Shown here piece after piece: positions 21,354 through 33,931 of a DNA stretch of 64,000 bases. This DNA is from Lunularia cruciata (Eukaryota > Streptophyta > Marchantiopsida > Lunulariales > Lunulariaceae), in NCBI GenBank assembly GCA_948567375.1, contig OX419758.1, positions 14,947,001 through 15,011,000 on the forward strand, written 5' to 3'. The notes below the pieces were generated by a model that saw only the letters and a list, made by a program, of their open reading frames with translations, made no database searches and was not told the DNA's origin. Numbering within the stretch: the first letter of the stretch is position 1; each line of letters opens with the position of its first letter. Made by a program: the position numbers and the translations under genes.

Positions 21354-22880
21354 ATGAACCGTGTACATATGAAGAGGCAATGCAAGATCAAGAGTGTCTG
21401 AAATGGTAGTGTGAAATGGAAGAGGAGATGAAGTCTTTAGCCAAAAACCAAACTTGGAGATGTGAAAACTTACCTATGGGAAGGAAGGCAATTGGTTGTA
21501 GACTGATATTTTGGAGCAAGGAATGACATCCAAAATCAGGTGGAGATCAATACAAATCAAGGCCTGTAGCAAAGGCTTGTAGCCAAAACAAAGGTATTGA
21601 CTTCAATGAGATCTTTTCACCAATGGTAAAAATCTCTTCAATTTGTGCATTGTTTACAATAGGTACGTTACATTACTTGGAGTTGGAGCAACTGGATGTT
21701 ACAACTGATGTTTTACATGGAGAAATTGGAGGAGGAGATTTACATGCATTAACTTGAAGGTTTTGTGGTATTAAGGAATGACAACCTAGTTTGTAGATTA
21801 CAAAAGTCTTTATATGGACTAAAGCAAAATCCAAGACTTTGGTATTTAAATTTGATACGTTCATGTTGAAGTATTGATAAAAAAAAGTGAGTCAGATTTT
21901 TGTGTGTACCTCAAGAAGCTACATGGACCTAGAGCATTTGATTTTATCATCTTGGTACTATATGTGGATGATATGTTGATTGTCGTGGATGATATGGTTG
22001 AGATGGAGAAATTGAAAGCAAAACTTGGTAAGGAGTTTGACATGAAGTACTAGGGTTCTCAAAGAGGGTGCTTGGGATTGAAATACACCAGGACAGGAGC
22101 AAGGGAAGGTTTTGGATATCTCAAATGAGATATTTGGAAAAATTACTTGCTTGTTTTGGCATGGAGAATGCCAAACCAATGAGCATTCCAATTGCAAGCC
22201 ATTTCAGTATATCATTGGAGCAATGTCCATCAAATGAGGAGGAGAGAAAAATAATGTCAAATATTCCTTATGCTAGTGTTGTTGGGAGTTTAATGTATTT
22301 TATGGCCTGCACTAGACAAGACATCTCATATGCTATGAGTATGGTGAGTAGATACATTGCAAATCCAAGGAAACAACATTGTGAAGTTGTGAAATGGATA
22401 CTTTGTTACTTTAAATTGACTATAAATATTGGCATTGTCTTTGATATGGAGAAGAACCAAGAAGAAGGAATTATCGAGTATGTGGATTTTGATTTTGCAA
22501 GAGACTTGGATAACAGGATTTATTTTTACACTTGTTGGTGGTGCAATAAGTTGGAAGTCTACTGTCCAATGTACTTTTGCTCTTTCTACTCTAGAGGTAG
22601 AATATTTAGGCAACAACCAGGGCTGTTAAAGAGGCATTATGGGTACAAAGGTTGGCCAAGGATGCATGACTCCCTAAGATGAAGTCTAGACTCTTTTATA
22701 GTAGGGAGAACTTTATTTACTAAGCCAAGAATCAAGTATATCATTCGAGAACAAATGGTGAAATCATTTTTCAAAAGTATGGCATAGAGGTAAAATGCAA
22801 CAAATATATTGACTAAACCTATTACGTTTGAGAAGTTCAAGTTATGGGTGAATATGCTCAACGTTTCATGTCTTTTTTTT
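21354..22880 (+). pseudogene. Copia RT and RNase H remnant (outer element)
   Basis: EPCTYEEAMQ at the start, then FNEIFSPMVKISSICALF, LEQLDVTTDVLHGE and a YVDDM-like box (YMWMI in a shifted frame near 21960). A longer open stretch (22068-22682) carries LGIEIHQDRSKGRFWISQ, SVVGSLMYFMACTRQDISYA and the RNase H text YVDFDFARDLDNR; the next part GGAISWKSTVQ is in another frame. It ends near 22870. A polypurine tract (aaaggtggag) follows at 22903-22914. Confidence 0.82.
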
Positions 22881-22920
22881 TTAATGATATATATGATACA
22901 AGCAAAGGTGGAGATTTTTA

Positions 22921-22960
22921 TGTTTGGCTTGTTAATTATTGAAAACTATTGTAATCAAGA
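22921..22960 (+). repeat. Possible stub of the copia 3' LTR
   Basis: TGTTTGGCTT begins seven bases after the polypurine tract, the expected LTR position. The LTR end seen at 1-89 is not found downstream, so the 3' LTR is truncated. The right limit is a guess. Confidence 0.35.
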
Positions 22961-23910
22961 GCAAATATTAGCTACGAAACCGCACCGCACCTTGCGGGAC
23001 AAACCTTTATTCAGGTATATCCCATCATAACTATGGCAAAGTATTAAAGTGAGTAGATAAGATACCTAGAGCGATCAAAATTCAAGAAGTCTCACAGGTT
23101 AGTACGCACGAGTTCAACCGAAACCGAAAGACATAATGAGAAACTATCCCTGTATTTATATATACAGAGTGCAAGAGTTCAGCCCGAATGATAGTTATAA
23201 GAACTATCTTTCTTTGTTTTTTACACATGCATGCATGGAGTAATAAAGTGTTGGGTGTAATAAAGTGAGCCGTGGAGGTAGCTTCCGAGACAGGAAATGA
23301 ACTACGTTATTTACTCAGGAGTGTGTTTTCCAATACTCCGAGCTCGTTATCATCTCATAAACTAGTAAGAATAATGGATCACTCAACCTCTGATATGAAT
23401 CATAAGGACGTTCAGAGAAGATCTTAAACATAGGGCACGCGGTCAAAGTCAACGGAACTGGACATCGGACTTTGAAAATCAGATTACCAGGGAGAATTTA
23501 CAGAGAAGTTCTACTCCGTAGTGCAGGCGGACGGATTTGCAACAGTAGTACCCACACACGATGATGAAATTTGAGTTTTATTATCCTACGGCCACACTCT
23601 ACGGACCAGTATTGAACAGGAAATTCTGGAAGAAGATTGCGCCACTGAATGTCATCACGAGCCCAAAAACATTTTTACGGCAACTACCTAAGATGTTATT
23701 CAAGTGCACAAGCAGATCGCGCACCCTAATAGCCATCTAAAATTGCACTACCATCCCTACATGTGATCCAACGTAGATCATGAAGTTCAATTTTTGGAGA
23801 TGAACAACTATCCGGTGTTTCTTATTACTGGCATCTCAACCTGTGGTGCTCACTTTGCTAAGTTATTGCAGATGGACATTAATTGCTCCCAGCAGGATAT
23901 GCAGCTGGAC
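22961..23910. other. Intergenic, downstream of peroxidase 1
   Basis: No coding region recognised. A minus-strand AATAAA lies at about 23576-23582, some 330 bp past the peroxidase stop, and could serve polyadenylation. Confidence 0.5.
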
Positions 23911-25722
23911 TTAATAGTATTTGGGTTCAACAAAGGCGCAGTGCTTCCTCCAGCCGTATGGATCGACTGTTTGAATGTTACCCATCTTGATCATTGCCTG
24001 TCCAAAGTCGTACAAGAAAGAGCCGGGATCTTGCACTGCTTTGATCGCATACTCGACACCTAGAGGATCGCTCATGATAGCCACATCCGAAGCAAGGACC
24101 CCCTTGTTTGTCAAAAGGTCCGAGTAGTAAGCAGCATCGAAAGTGCCATTTGTGGAATCCGTAGCCATGAAGCCAAATGGATTGTCTTGAGGGCATTTAG
24201 TTTTGAGCCAGGCAGCAAAATCGGGATCCATAGATGGGTCAGTATTATTTAGACCATCAAAATTGTACAGACGCTCAAAAAATGATCCGCAGTGGAGTTT
24301 GCCGATGGAGTGTCCTCCTGTACCACAGCCCACGAAATCGGCCACCAGAACACGAATCTCAAACCTTCAATATCTTGAAACAGAATCTACTGAAGTAACA
24401 GAAAGCAAAAGCCCCGTGAAGTGTAGACTTGCCTTGTCTTTTTGTTACTAGAACTGGTCTCCTTGAAATTACATCTTTAGTATATCTGCAAATCTGAATA
24501 TAACAAAGGTTCTGCTTGTTCACCTGAGAGGATTATCATATCTTTAGCGTCAAGTCCAACTTTGGCGAATGTAGCGACCAATTTGGCAAAATCATCCCTG
24601 CGATCAGGCAAGCTGGAATTGGTGTCCTCTGCAATTGAAAAAGCTCCATCGACTCGGCCCAAATATACTGGCCAACTCCAGCCACCAACCTATATGACGC
24701 ACATTTACGGAATCCAGTTAGTACCAGATATCGCTTTGGGACCAATTTCTAAAAGTATGTGGACGTCAACTGGTTAAGGCAACATATGCCACCCCAACCA
24801 AATGCGCGTCTTCAGTATCAAGGTTCACTTGCGTTCCGATTTCTTATATAAATCAGTGATACTATCCATGACATTGAAAGATGCACTCTATGATGCGTAT
24901 GCTTCTTGGCCTGGAAAACAGTTCAAGGCATAATATCACGATTGAAGTCAGTATTTGAAACGATAAGCATTCACGGCCAACATAATTGCAGTCAAGTTGC
25001 TATTAGAATCTACCTTCACAGTGGCATCCCGTGCTACCAAGGCCAGTATATCCGCACATGATACCACACCGGGGCATGCACATTCCAGTTCCATTTTGAT
25101 TTCATCGATCTTTTCAAATCCTACCAAGGAACCTTTATTTAGCAATGCATCTTTCTCAGCTACATTTGTTTCAGTTGAATTGAGAAGCACCGATCCATCA
25201 CATCCCTGTAGAAACAAACCATCAACGTTAGAACATAAGAAATTAGATCTCCTCACACTAGGGTAGTGATGACAATATACAGATGTCTAGCAGTTGTTGG
25301 AGACATGCTACTCCTGGTACGGTTATGAGGATATGGTTACAATCTCAAATCAAAGCCTTCAATATCTTCTGATCGATCATAGATGGCGTGTACAACACAA
25401 AAATGGAATCGCATAACATGCGTTACGGTTTCTATTTGTCACAACCTTTTCAGAAAGTTGAGCATTGGAAGACAATAAAATGACTCACCCGGACGAAGCA
25501 ATCATGGAAGTGTAAACGCATAAGAGATGCGGCCAATCCCCAGTCAGCCTCGACAAATACATCCACCTTCTGTTTGACGATAGCCGCGGCTTGCGGACAG
25601 GTTTGGTCGTAGAATTCCACTGACAGTGCATCTGAAACAACTGCTGCTACGCCTACCAGCAGAAGTGCAGATAACAAAAGTGGCATCGTTGACGCAATCC
25701 TCATAGATGTATCTGAGGCCAT
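23911..25722 (-). CDS. Class III secretory peroxidase (peroxidase 1), 4 exons, 332 aa
   Basis: Haem peroxidase using hydrogen peroxide to oxidise phenolic substrates in the cell wall, apoplast or vacuole (family knowledge). Exons in transcript order: 25489-25722, 25014-25205, 24524-24689, 23911-24317; all introns are GT-AG. The last three exons (192, 166, 407 nt) and phases fit the classic class III layout. A signal peptide is visible ([15 protein letters not shown]), with the mature protein probably starting near residue 32. Catalytic Arg69 and distal His73 are in RLHFHDCF; proximal haem His200 is in [10 protein letters not shown]. All eight disulphide cysteines are present, plus an extra one in ELECAC. 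The calcium-site text GCDGSVLL is intact. The start is the first ATG before the signal peptide. No defect is seen; the exact substrate is unknown. Confidence 0.95.
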
Positions 25723-25825
25723 ATTATGAATTTATCTGTTCTCCTGTGTTTATTTCTTCTGATGCAAAGATCCAGAATCCAGCCAAAGATATTTCAAATA
25801 CCGCAAGTGACCGGAACCGCCCCCT

Positions 25826-26006
25826 CTGTAGATAAACGAATCATGTTAGTGGAAGAGAACTGACCAACATTCAAAGTTCTGAGGATGTACTGCACCCAAC
25901 AAAACGGGAACACGGAAACATCTCATTGTGAATTGTACGTCAGTTTACATGCACAAATGCTTTTTAGAAGTTTTCATGATCAACTCCTAGATTGACCTGA
26001 ACTTAC
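25826..26006 (-). other. Putative 5'-UTR intron of peroxidase 1
   Basis: A consensus donor GGAT/GTAAGT at 26006 and acceptor TCTACAG at 25826 lie between the TATA box and the ATG. Peroxidase 2 has a comparable donor-acceptor pair at the same relative place. Inferred from splice motifs only. Confidence 0.4.
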
Positions 26007-26072
26007 ATCCAAGTTCGAGGTGGATATCCTGCAATGAGCTTGTCCAACTCGCTGATTGAACATTGTATGAGA

Positions 26073-26085
26073 GTCCATTTATACT
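26073..26085 (-). promoter_or_regulatory. Core promoter (TATA box) of peroxidase 1
   Basis: On the minus strand AGTATAAATGGAC, about 355 bp upstream of the ATG. The same 13 bases occur at the matching place before peroxidase 2 (41462-41474), in otherwise diverged flanks. Confidence 0.6.
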
Positions 26086-28380
26086 GCAAGGACTTGTACT
26101 ACATTCTTTAGGTGTCCGTGCTATATTATTTTCTAAAGGCCATATTGCAAGGCGATTTGCCCATGATCAATAAACAAATCAACCTCCCTTTACACGAGAG
26201 CATAATCCACCGATAGGTTCGGCGCAAGAGCTCAGTGTCGTTGCTGTAAGTTGTACCAAGCATGATCCTGGAGCACTATTCCTTTTGCACGAAGCGAATG
26301 TGAACACATCAACAGCTTATAATTTATGATTAGATCCTGAACTGAACCTAAAGGGGACTGTGCATTGATTGGCATGTCTCTGATGTGAGGAATTCGTGAC
26401 TTGTAGAGGAAAGCTTTGAGCTGTTATAAGCACTGTGCCATGTCCTGTAGCGATTCGGTGATAGTCAATACTCATTTGACGAATTTTTCATGCTCTAGGT
26501 CTCAGTGTTGCTCAGATTACCTCCGCTTCAACTTCTTATATTCAAGATGCAGATTCTTTTAGACCCTTCAGGCAATCAAATTGCTCATGAATCGTGCGAA
26601 TCCTTGGAAAAGAACAATCGTAACTCGGTCCAACTCTCGGTTGCTCTGCTTTCTACTGCCAAAACTTTGATTTGGAGTTCGCTGCAAGAGTCGTTCTTAT
26701 CTACAGCACTCACGTTTTTCTCCCCAAACAAGATAGAAGGCAAGTCTCTACGCTGCTCGTATTTGTCTATAGCTGTGCCAGGAGAATCCAAACATTTCCC
26801 TCGTAGCATTCACAGAGGATTCCATGCTGGGGGGTCTCTCCCGTAGAACTCTCTATAGATTCCTGACTGCATTCCCAGTTCGTCAGATACAGGATGCACT
26901 AGCGAAATTAAAGTCCTGTGATGCAATCTGCAAACGCCTAGACTCACAACCTTGTTTACGTTTTTCCATGGTTTTGCTGTAAAGTTCCAATGTCTTTACT
27001 ACTCTTAAGTCAGGATATTGTGCCTCATCCATTCGGTTTTGAGCCACCGTACCTGTCGACTATATATACATAGAGGACTCGGCTCTCTTACACGTGACTC
27101 TTGGACGACATACATATGCAATTGCACAATCTTCATCTGAATGAATTTCTCTCTCTCGTGCAATAGGACAGATTTCTCATTTCGATGTTATTGCCCCACT
27201 TCACCTCATAGGTTTTATCCTTGTAAGCCTACATGGCGTCTTCCTCTCCTTGTTATCTTTTGCGTGTCGCTTTTTTAATGAACTTCATTTGCCTTTGAAT
27301 TTTGTGTACATTAGGCTGTTTCTTGCCATGTCTGTAATGACATATCCTGATACTCTCCGGAGCTAGTCATCCAAGCTTCAATTTCCATGAAAATAAAACA
27401 TGGATAAAATATGGAATCATGATTGATGACAGAGAGCTCTTTTTTGCAAGATTTGATCTTTTGAATCCTATGAAATCTGGTTATTTCGCATTTACTCGAG
27501 AAAGGACTCAAACTAAGGTTTCTGACGTATACAGTAAGCTTAGAACGGTAAAAGTAGGTAAACGTTTCACCTCTTCTGCAACCTGAAATCTTGGAGATAT
27601 ACTTGTGCCACCTTCCTGGACACATCAAGTATATATACCCAGGTAAGATACAGAGAAATTTAAAGGAACATACCCAAAACAAACCCTAATTAAAACTGAG
27701 ACTGGACCTTCTCGATTCTCTAAAAAAAGGCAATCGAATTGCGGTTGGGGAATAACATCTAAAATCTTACGACAAAGGCTAAGACCAAAGGCTAAGACCG
27801 ACGATTCAGGCAAGCTAATTACTTCTGGTTTCTGAGTGCTTAGAAAACCGTTTGTACTAGACATTAGCAGCACCACGCATATCATTTGGAATTGTTTAGT
27901 TCATAGAGTAATGGTGGATCCTTTGTAGAAACAGGTTCCGACCAAATATTCTTTTCGCATGATACAGGTCTTCCTCAATATCCAGTGCCACTCCTCAAAA
28001 TACTATAAAATTTAATACTCGCTCTCTAGCTGTTCTGACTCAGTCAATCATTGAAATCACAGCTGTTACCTGCCAAAGAATCTCAACAGGATGAGTACAC
28101 TCAGACTCAGCTTGCCGACGGTTTCAGTTAAACATTTTCCCTGGCGAGGTCTTTAGACAGGTTGATTAGCATAGGTTGGTGTTTCTTCGACATAATCCAC
28201 CGATTCTTCCCGGTCAAATATATATACATATATATCGAGAGAGAGAAAAGACAAAAAGGAGACACATGAAAGATAGAAAGATGGGAAGAACCGTGTCAAG
28301 TTTCGTAGAAGGGAGAGACAAAAGAAGTAAGTGGGGGTTAGATCTGAATGGTATCAATATGAGAAATTGATCTTTTCGCC
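26086..28380. other. Intergenic, no gene recognised
   Basis: Only short open frames without recognisable motifs. An AT-then-GA simple repeat lies at about 28200-28245 (atatat followed by gagaga). Confidence 0.4.
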
Positions 28381-29560
28381 CTTCGAGTTGTTACGTAATA
28401 AAGTAAAAATAGAAACTAAAATTCAACTTTATTAATAATAAATTCAACTATATATAAATAATAAAATTCATATTAAAATATAAATTACAACTAAATTTTA
28501 ATAACAATAATATAAAATATTTATCCAACAATTTTTAAGATATTCCAATTATGCAAGATTTAAAATGGAATTCTGTAAATTGGAAAATTTAGTTATGCGG
28601 ATTGTAAGGTGTGCATACGAACTTAAGGAGAAATTGTTTTTCATTTTTAAGTTTAATATATTTCAATATTTTCTCATTTTATTATGCATTTTAATACAAT
28701 TTAATTTTTTGAATTAATATAAATTAAATATAAACAGAGGAATTCACCTAAATAAGTCCAATAAATATTCTTGGATTTCACCTGTTGCAAATTTCTATAA
28801 TATTTTAGTGTTTTAAATTATTTATATAATATATATGCATTGATCAATTGAATTGCATAATATACTAGGATTTATTATTTATCAAGTGAATAACTTATAT
28901 TAATTATATAATAATATTTTTTAATATTAATTTTATAGCACAAATATATCATAATTTATATGTTAATTTTTCTTCTTTAAATAATATTTTGAAAATTAAA
29001 ATTTGATATGCAATTAGCAATTTTCAGGAATGAGTTTCCACTTATCAATCTACCAAAGAGAATTCCTTGTTCTATCTAAAGATAGCAAAAAATTTTACCA
29101 ACTAATTTTAATTTTCAACAAAACGAAATGATATATTTTCATTATATAGAAATTTTTAATTTAATAATTTAAATTGTATATTATATCGGAAAATTAATTT
29201 TCTTCCAATAATTATTCTTAATGAAAAATATAATATTTCGAAAATGATTAATTTTGATTAATTTTTTTAATAAATTGCCTTAAGATTAATTATACTTTTA
29301 ATTTAGTTTATTTTATAATTTAATTTTAAAATCTATAAATTTAATAGATCAAAAATCTGATAATAATAATTTACTTCTCAATATATTAACAAAGATATTT
29401 ATCATTGACACAAAATTTATATGTAGTATTAACTATATTATAAATTTCAATCATATTGCATTTTATTTTTATTTTTTAAATATCAAAAGAGAAAATGCCT
29501 GATTTGAAAATAATATTGTCTAAAATGCCCCATGTATCACAAGTGCATGTACCATTTTCA
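28380..29560. other. Strongly AT-rich island
   Basis: Composition changes abruptly near 28380 to long runs of A and T with hardly any G or C, unlike both neighbours. No coding region, RNA gene or terminal repeats are recognised. It could be a decayed AT-rich element or a matrix-attachment-like region. Confidence 0.5.
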
Positions 29561-31600
29561 TAGAAATGGGGTATTTTGGAAAATACTTATTTTAAAAGGA
29601 TAATTTGGGAGAATTCACATCTTAAAATCTACAAAGTAAATAATTTTCCTCACATTTATTGTAAAGGTCCGAGTTTATTCAATGCATTTGCTTCTCTACC
29701 TCTTAAGTTACATTTTGTCATTCATGTTGGTAGAACTTTCCAAAACGGCAAACTTTTAGTAAACATGTTTTTGAGGACACAAAGTTCTCTTTGCACATAG
29801 CTTTTTGCTGAATTTCTAAAATTTGATTTAAAATTTTTAACATACATTAAAGAAATATAAGACTTCTTATTAATATTATCATTGTTGTTCACTTGGAAAC
29901 TATCCTATATTAATTTTCACACCTTTGTAATGTAAGCTTCCTTTAGGTGTTTCTATAGTCTCAAATAGAAAACAAGAGTTGTTATGAATACACATTCTCT
30001 AAATGTTACAAAATTTAGAATGAAATATAAAGTGAAATCACTTAGCTATACTCAAAACTATATTTAACCTATGATAAACACAATGGAACTCCACAAGATC
30101 TACTTTTGTATTATTTTTTCATATATATTTATAAAGTTTTATTTATTTATTTATTTTTCTTTCTTTTAATGGTCCAGATATCTAACAACTAACTTAAAAA
30201 GTTGTCAAAACCTTGTGAAATGTCTATCTAAACTCGATGTTTACTCTATACAGACACAAAGATTCATAAATCTATTAGCTTTAGACTTTGTAACTTAAAT
30301 ATATTCATTTACCCTAGTTAAGACTTAAATATATTGAATTAGGTCAGTTACCTTTAGAGCAACTTTAGCAAACCTCATCAAAGTTTCATTCAACAAGACT
30401 AACTCCACATTTACATTAAAATATATTGTATTGTTTGTGACAATCCAACATCAATGTATTTATAGTATAATCAGTAAGAATAGATCATTTTCATGAGGAT
30501 ACTAGTTGAAAATGGCTAAGAGTAAAAGAAAGTGTCACAATATCACAATTCATTTATTATTTCTTATTTAACCTTTTAGGTAGGAATCACTCCCCAAAGA
30601 GTGTAGTGTCACCTCCTATGACGCACTACAAAAAGAAAAAAGAAAACAACACTAATCACTTTCAATACATAATAGTATCCAAGATTGCTCTTGAAGGTGA
30701 TGGCTCGCTTTAGTTCAAGTGCAACTCCATTCCAAAGTTATTACTCTTGCAAGTGCATTTCATCCTTCCGAGAAGGTGTAGCTTACAAAGTACACCTCAT
30801 GTTGGCTAAATGTCTTGGTTTTTTTATTTTGTAAAATATTGCACATGCAATGAGCTTCCCAATCCACTCCTTGCACAAGTTCACTCCTTTGGATCCTTTA
30901 GTGTACACCTTGATCAAAGGCAAGTACCAACTTTGTACCACATACTTAGGATCTTATAGTGAAATTCATCACCTTTACTTTTACCTAGACATTTGACAAC
31001 ACATAAAATGAAAAAAACAAAACTTGGAAGGAATATAAAGTACTCTTTACTTGTAATTGAAGTATAGAAAATAAACACGAGTGCATTTTGTCCTAGGTCT
31101 TAAGTGCCTTTCTCTAGCTTTGAGCCAAAGGGATAAGGATCCCAAGTGGATCTTTGAAAATCCTAAACTACATTGTACATCACTCAATTAAGGTCTTAAT
31201 ACTATCTTATTCTAATCACATGCTGAATTATTAGGCGCCTAACACTTGTCAAGGAAACTATCAGATCTTCCCCCCTAATCTCATTTAAACTACAACCTTT
31301 GGACATACAACTCCAAAGCCCCATATAATTCCAAGTTGGGATATAAATTTGCAACTTTGAGTATTTGACTAATGTACAACTTTGAGAATTTGACTATTTG
31401 CTCAGAGTGCCTAAAGGACTTCCTCTTGGTGGAGTGCCTTCAGCTGAAGTTGTTTGGGGCAATGAGTTACAATTGCCTTTGAGGTATCTAACTAACTGGT
31501 CAGTATGTGCTTGATATTTGGATATTTCTAACATATAGGTGTGGCAAGTTTTGTGAACTTCTTATTTGCATGCTCCCTTAATTGCAAGGATAGAAGGTTC
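29561..31600. other. Gene-free stretch
   Basis: AT-rich at first, then more mixed from about 30500. Nothing is identifiable; a TTTA-type simple repeat lies at about 30138-30158. The part from about 30900 may belong to the decayed element at 31640-33240. Confidence 0.35.
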
Positions 31601-31639
31601 ATCTTCTTCTCCTTGTAAGCTTGGCTCTCTACCCTCTGA

Positions 31640-33240
31640 ATTTGGAACTTCAGCTAATGCAATTTCATTTGCAATGCTCAAAGTTGTCATTCCTCCTTTA
31701 GCTTCTTAATGAATAAATTCTTGGCCTCCTCCAATTGATGAATTGTTTGGGGCTTGTCTTCCTCCATTTTTTGGGTCAAAGTATCCCACTCTGCTTGTAG
31801 TGCTGCTTGCTTGGCTGACTCTTTCTCCAATTCCTTGGTCATGTGATCTAGATGGCATTCCTTCATTTCATTTAGAGTGCTCTCCAACTCATTGCACTTG
31901 CCACTGAATTGCTCTTTGACTTCTTTCTAGTGTTGTTTGTGTTCCAGTCGGAGTGCCATCAACACACCTTGCACCTTTTGGTTCTCTTTGGCGTGTTGAG
32001 CATGATTTGTCTTTAGATTGGCATTGTGTTTCTTGATTGTGTGGTTTTCCTACACCAACATATTTACCTTGCTTACCGCTTCCATTGTACAAGTCCTTGG
32101 CCTTGGTTGCTTCTTCTTTCACTAATTTTCCTTTGGCCTTTTTGAGTGTAGACTTGCTTGTCCATGTATTGTGCAGGTGTCGTGTAATCTACAATGTAAG
32201 GGCATTTGGCTTGGTACTAGGGTAAGGGGGTATTTATTAGTTACAGTGCAGCTCTGGCTGAATGTATGACCAAGTTTGCATCCTCCTGAATTGGCACAAA
32301 CACTAAAGGTCTTGATCCATCTCCTATCTCAATATGTACACCTAGTGTAGGATCTAGAATATCTGCCTCAATGTTAACATCCTACTCCTCTACATGGTCA
32401 ATGATCTGGTCATCTTCTTGTTGTAGGACTTTGGCATTGATGGGAACTTTGGGCCAAAGTTTGGAGTGCACTTGAGCACTCATTTTGGTCTTTTGTGCTT
32501 GACTGTGACTTCTTCTTCTCTAATGGGGCTTAGTGGCACTTGTTCAGGTGCAGTGTCCTTCTTGGTCATGTCTTCTTCAAGTCTTGCAAGGCACTCCTCC
32601 ACTTCTTGGTCCTTAAAGTTTGGGATAGACTATTCATCTTCCTAGTGATCATCATCATCTTTGTCTCTTAAGGTGGAAGGTGATGCTTGCAAGGTGAAGG
32701 ATCCTTGATCATATTCTTCCTTGCCCTCATCGGAAGGAGAGGTAGAGGACATAAATATCCTCTGCCTCTCCTTCTTATGAGGATACATACATAGATCACT
32801 TGAGTGACGGTGTGCAACTTCTTGGCAAATGGTGGCTACTTTGTTGGAATACTAGTCCTCCTTTTTCTTGCAGTCTTGGGTGCAGCCAGTTTTTGGTCCA
32901 TCGGTCACAAAGAAACCAATTGCAACATATTGAGCATCAACATCTCTATACTTAGGCTAGTATAATAGGTCCTTTAGGTTGTTCATTAAAATAACCTACA
33001 AGATAGAAATGGGTAGGGAATCTCTTCCTCTCCTCTTGGGTTAGGAGATTGGTTCCCATATAAAAATGTATGGCAAAGAGGGTGAGGTACACTTAGTACC
33101 TCCTTCCTCCTCAAAATCTTAGTCAAGTAGGCGGCAAAATTAAGGTAAGGTCCTGGCATGTTAATTGAACATGTCAGGCCCAATCAATTAGCTTACTTGA
33201 GTACATGTCATTGACAAAAATAGCTGGGCTATTGGTCAAG
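31640..33240 (-). pseudogene. Decayed coding region with coiled coil, unidentified
   Basis: Minus-strand reading gives coherent protein-like pieces broken by stops. Near 33180-32990: SINMPGPYLNFAAYLTKILR and HPLCHTFLYGNQSPNPRGEE. Then an acidic and Lys-rich middle. Near 31890-31690: LEKESAKQAALQAEWDTL and TIHQLEEAKNLFIKKLKEE, a clear heptad-rich coiled coil. I do not recognise the family. A structural ORF of a retrotransposon or a dead plant gene are both possible. No LTRs or target duplications were found around it. Confidence 0.4.
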
Positions 33241-33931
33241 TAGGTTCGTTCGTTTAGGTTTGAAGATCTTCATAATTGCCTCTACTAGTCTACTATGGCT
33301 AAGTGGCTACTCTCCATCCATTGTTATTTGACGTAATCTTTTGTTCTTCATCATCTGTAGTAGACGGGGACTGAACGCGATTTGGATACCGGTGGTACCC
33401 GGTTTTCACGACACTGAAATCTTCGAAGCGTACACACAGATGACGTTTGAACCTCCAACACTCCCGTCCGAGTCCGCTACACGGTGCTAGATGTGGTGGG
33501 AATATTGCGGAAGCCTCGCAATTTGAAACATCTTTCAGAGCTAGCAGCCTCACCGACCCCTCACAGAGCCCTCAAAGCTGACCGAGAACAACTCTTTACT
33601 ATTATGAAACATCTCTTTCCTTCTGCAGCTGTTGGTTTTAGTGAGTCTGTTTAGCTGAAGCTTGGGGATACGATGAAATTGCTGAGCTGATGAACTCACG
33701 GCCCAAACTCTGAGGGTTTGCTGGAATGGTCAATTTAGTGGTCAGTGAGGGATCATCAAGATTGTGTTTCTCTGAACTTGCTTGCAGCTAAGGGAGAGGG
33801 GAACCGGTCTGTTTGAGATTCATTAGCTTTGAATAACCACAGCATTTCAGGAGACACTGCATTCCTGAAATTCTGTGAGGGATTGAGCTGCAGCTTCTTT
33901 CCAAGTATTTGGGGTTTTATAGAGGAGCTCC

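Larger units (their letters stand above)
1..22960 (+). mobile_element. Outer Ty1/copia retrotransposon, decayed, split by nested insertions
   Basis: The domain order is gag with CCHC knuckle, protease, GAG-pre-integrase, integrase, then RT and RNase H, which is the copia order. The polyprotein stops at 2545 between integrase and RT and resumes at 21354, where a family-B gypsy element (2546-21353) is inserted. Text before the break reads RRTPKRFDDSFFAYALL and after it EPCTYEEAMQ, consecutive parts of the copia integrase-RT linker. Every domain carries stops or frameshifts, so the element is dead. Its 5' LTR begins upstream of the window; its 3' LTR is mostly missing. It is the oldest layer of this nest. 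Confidence 0.85.
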
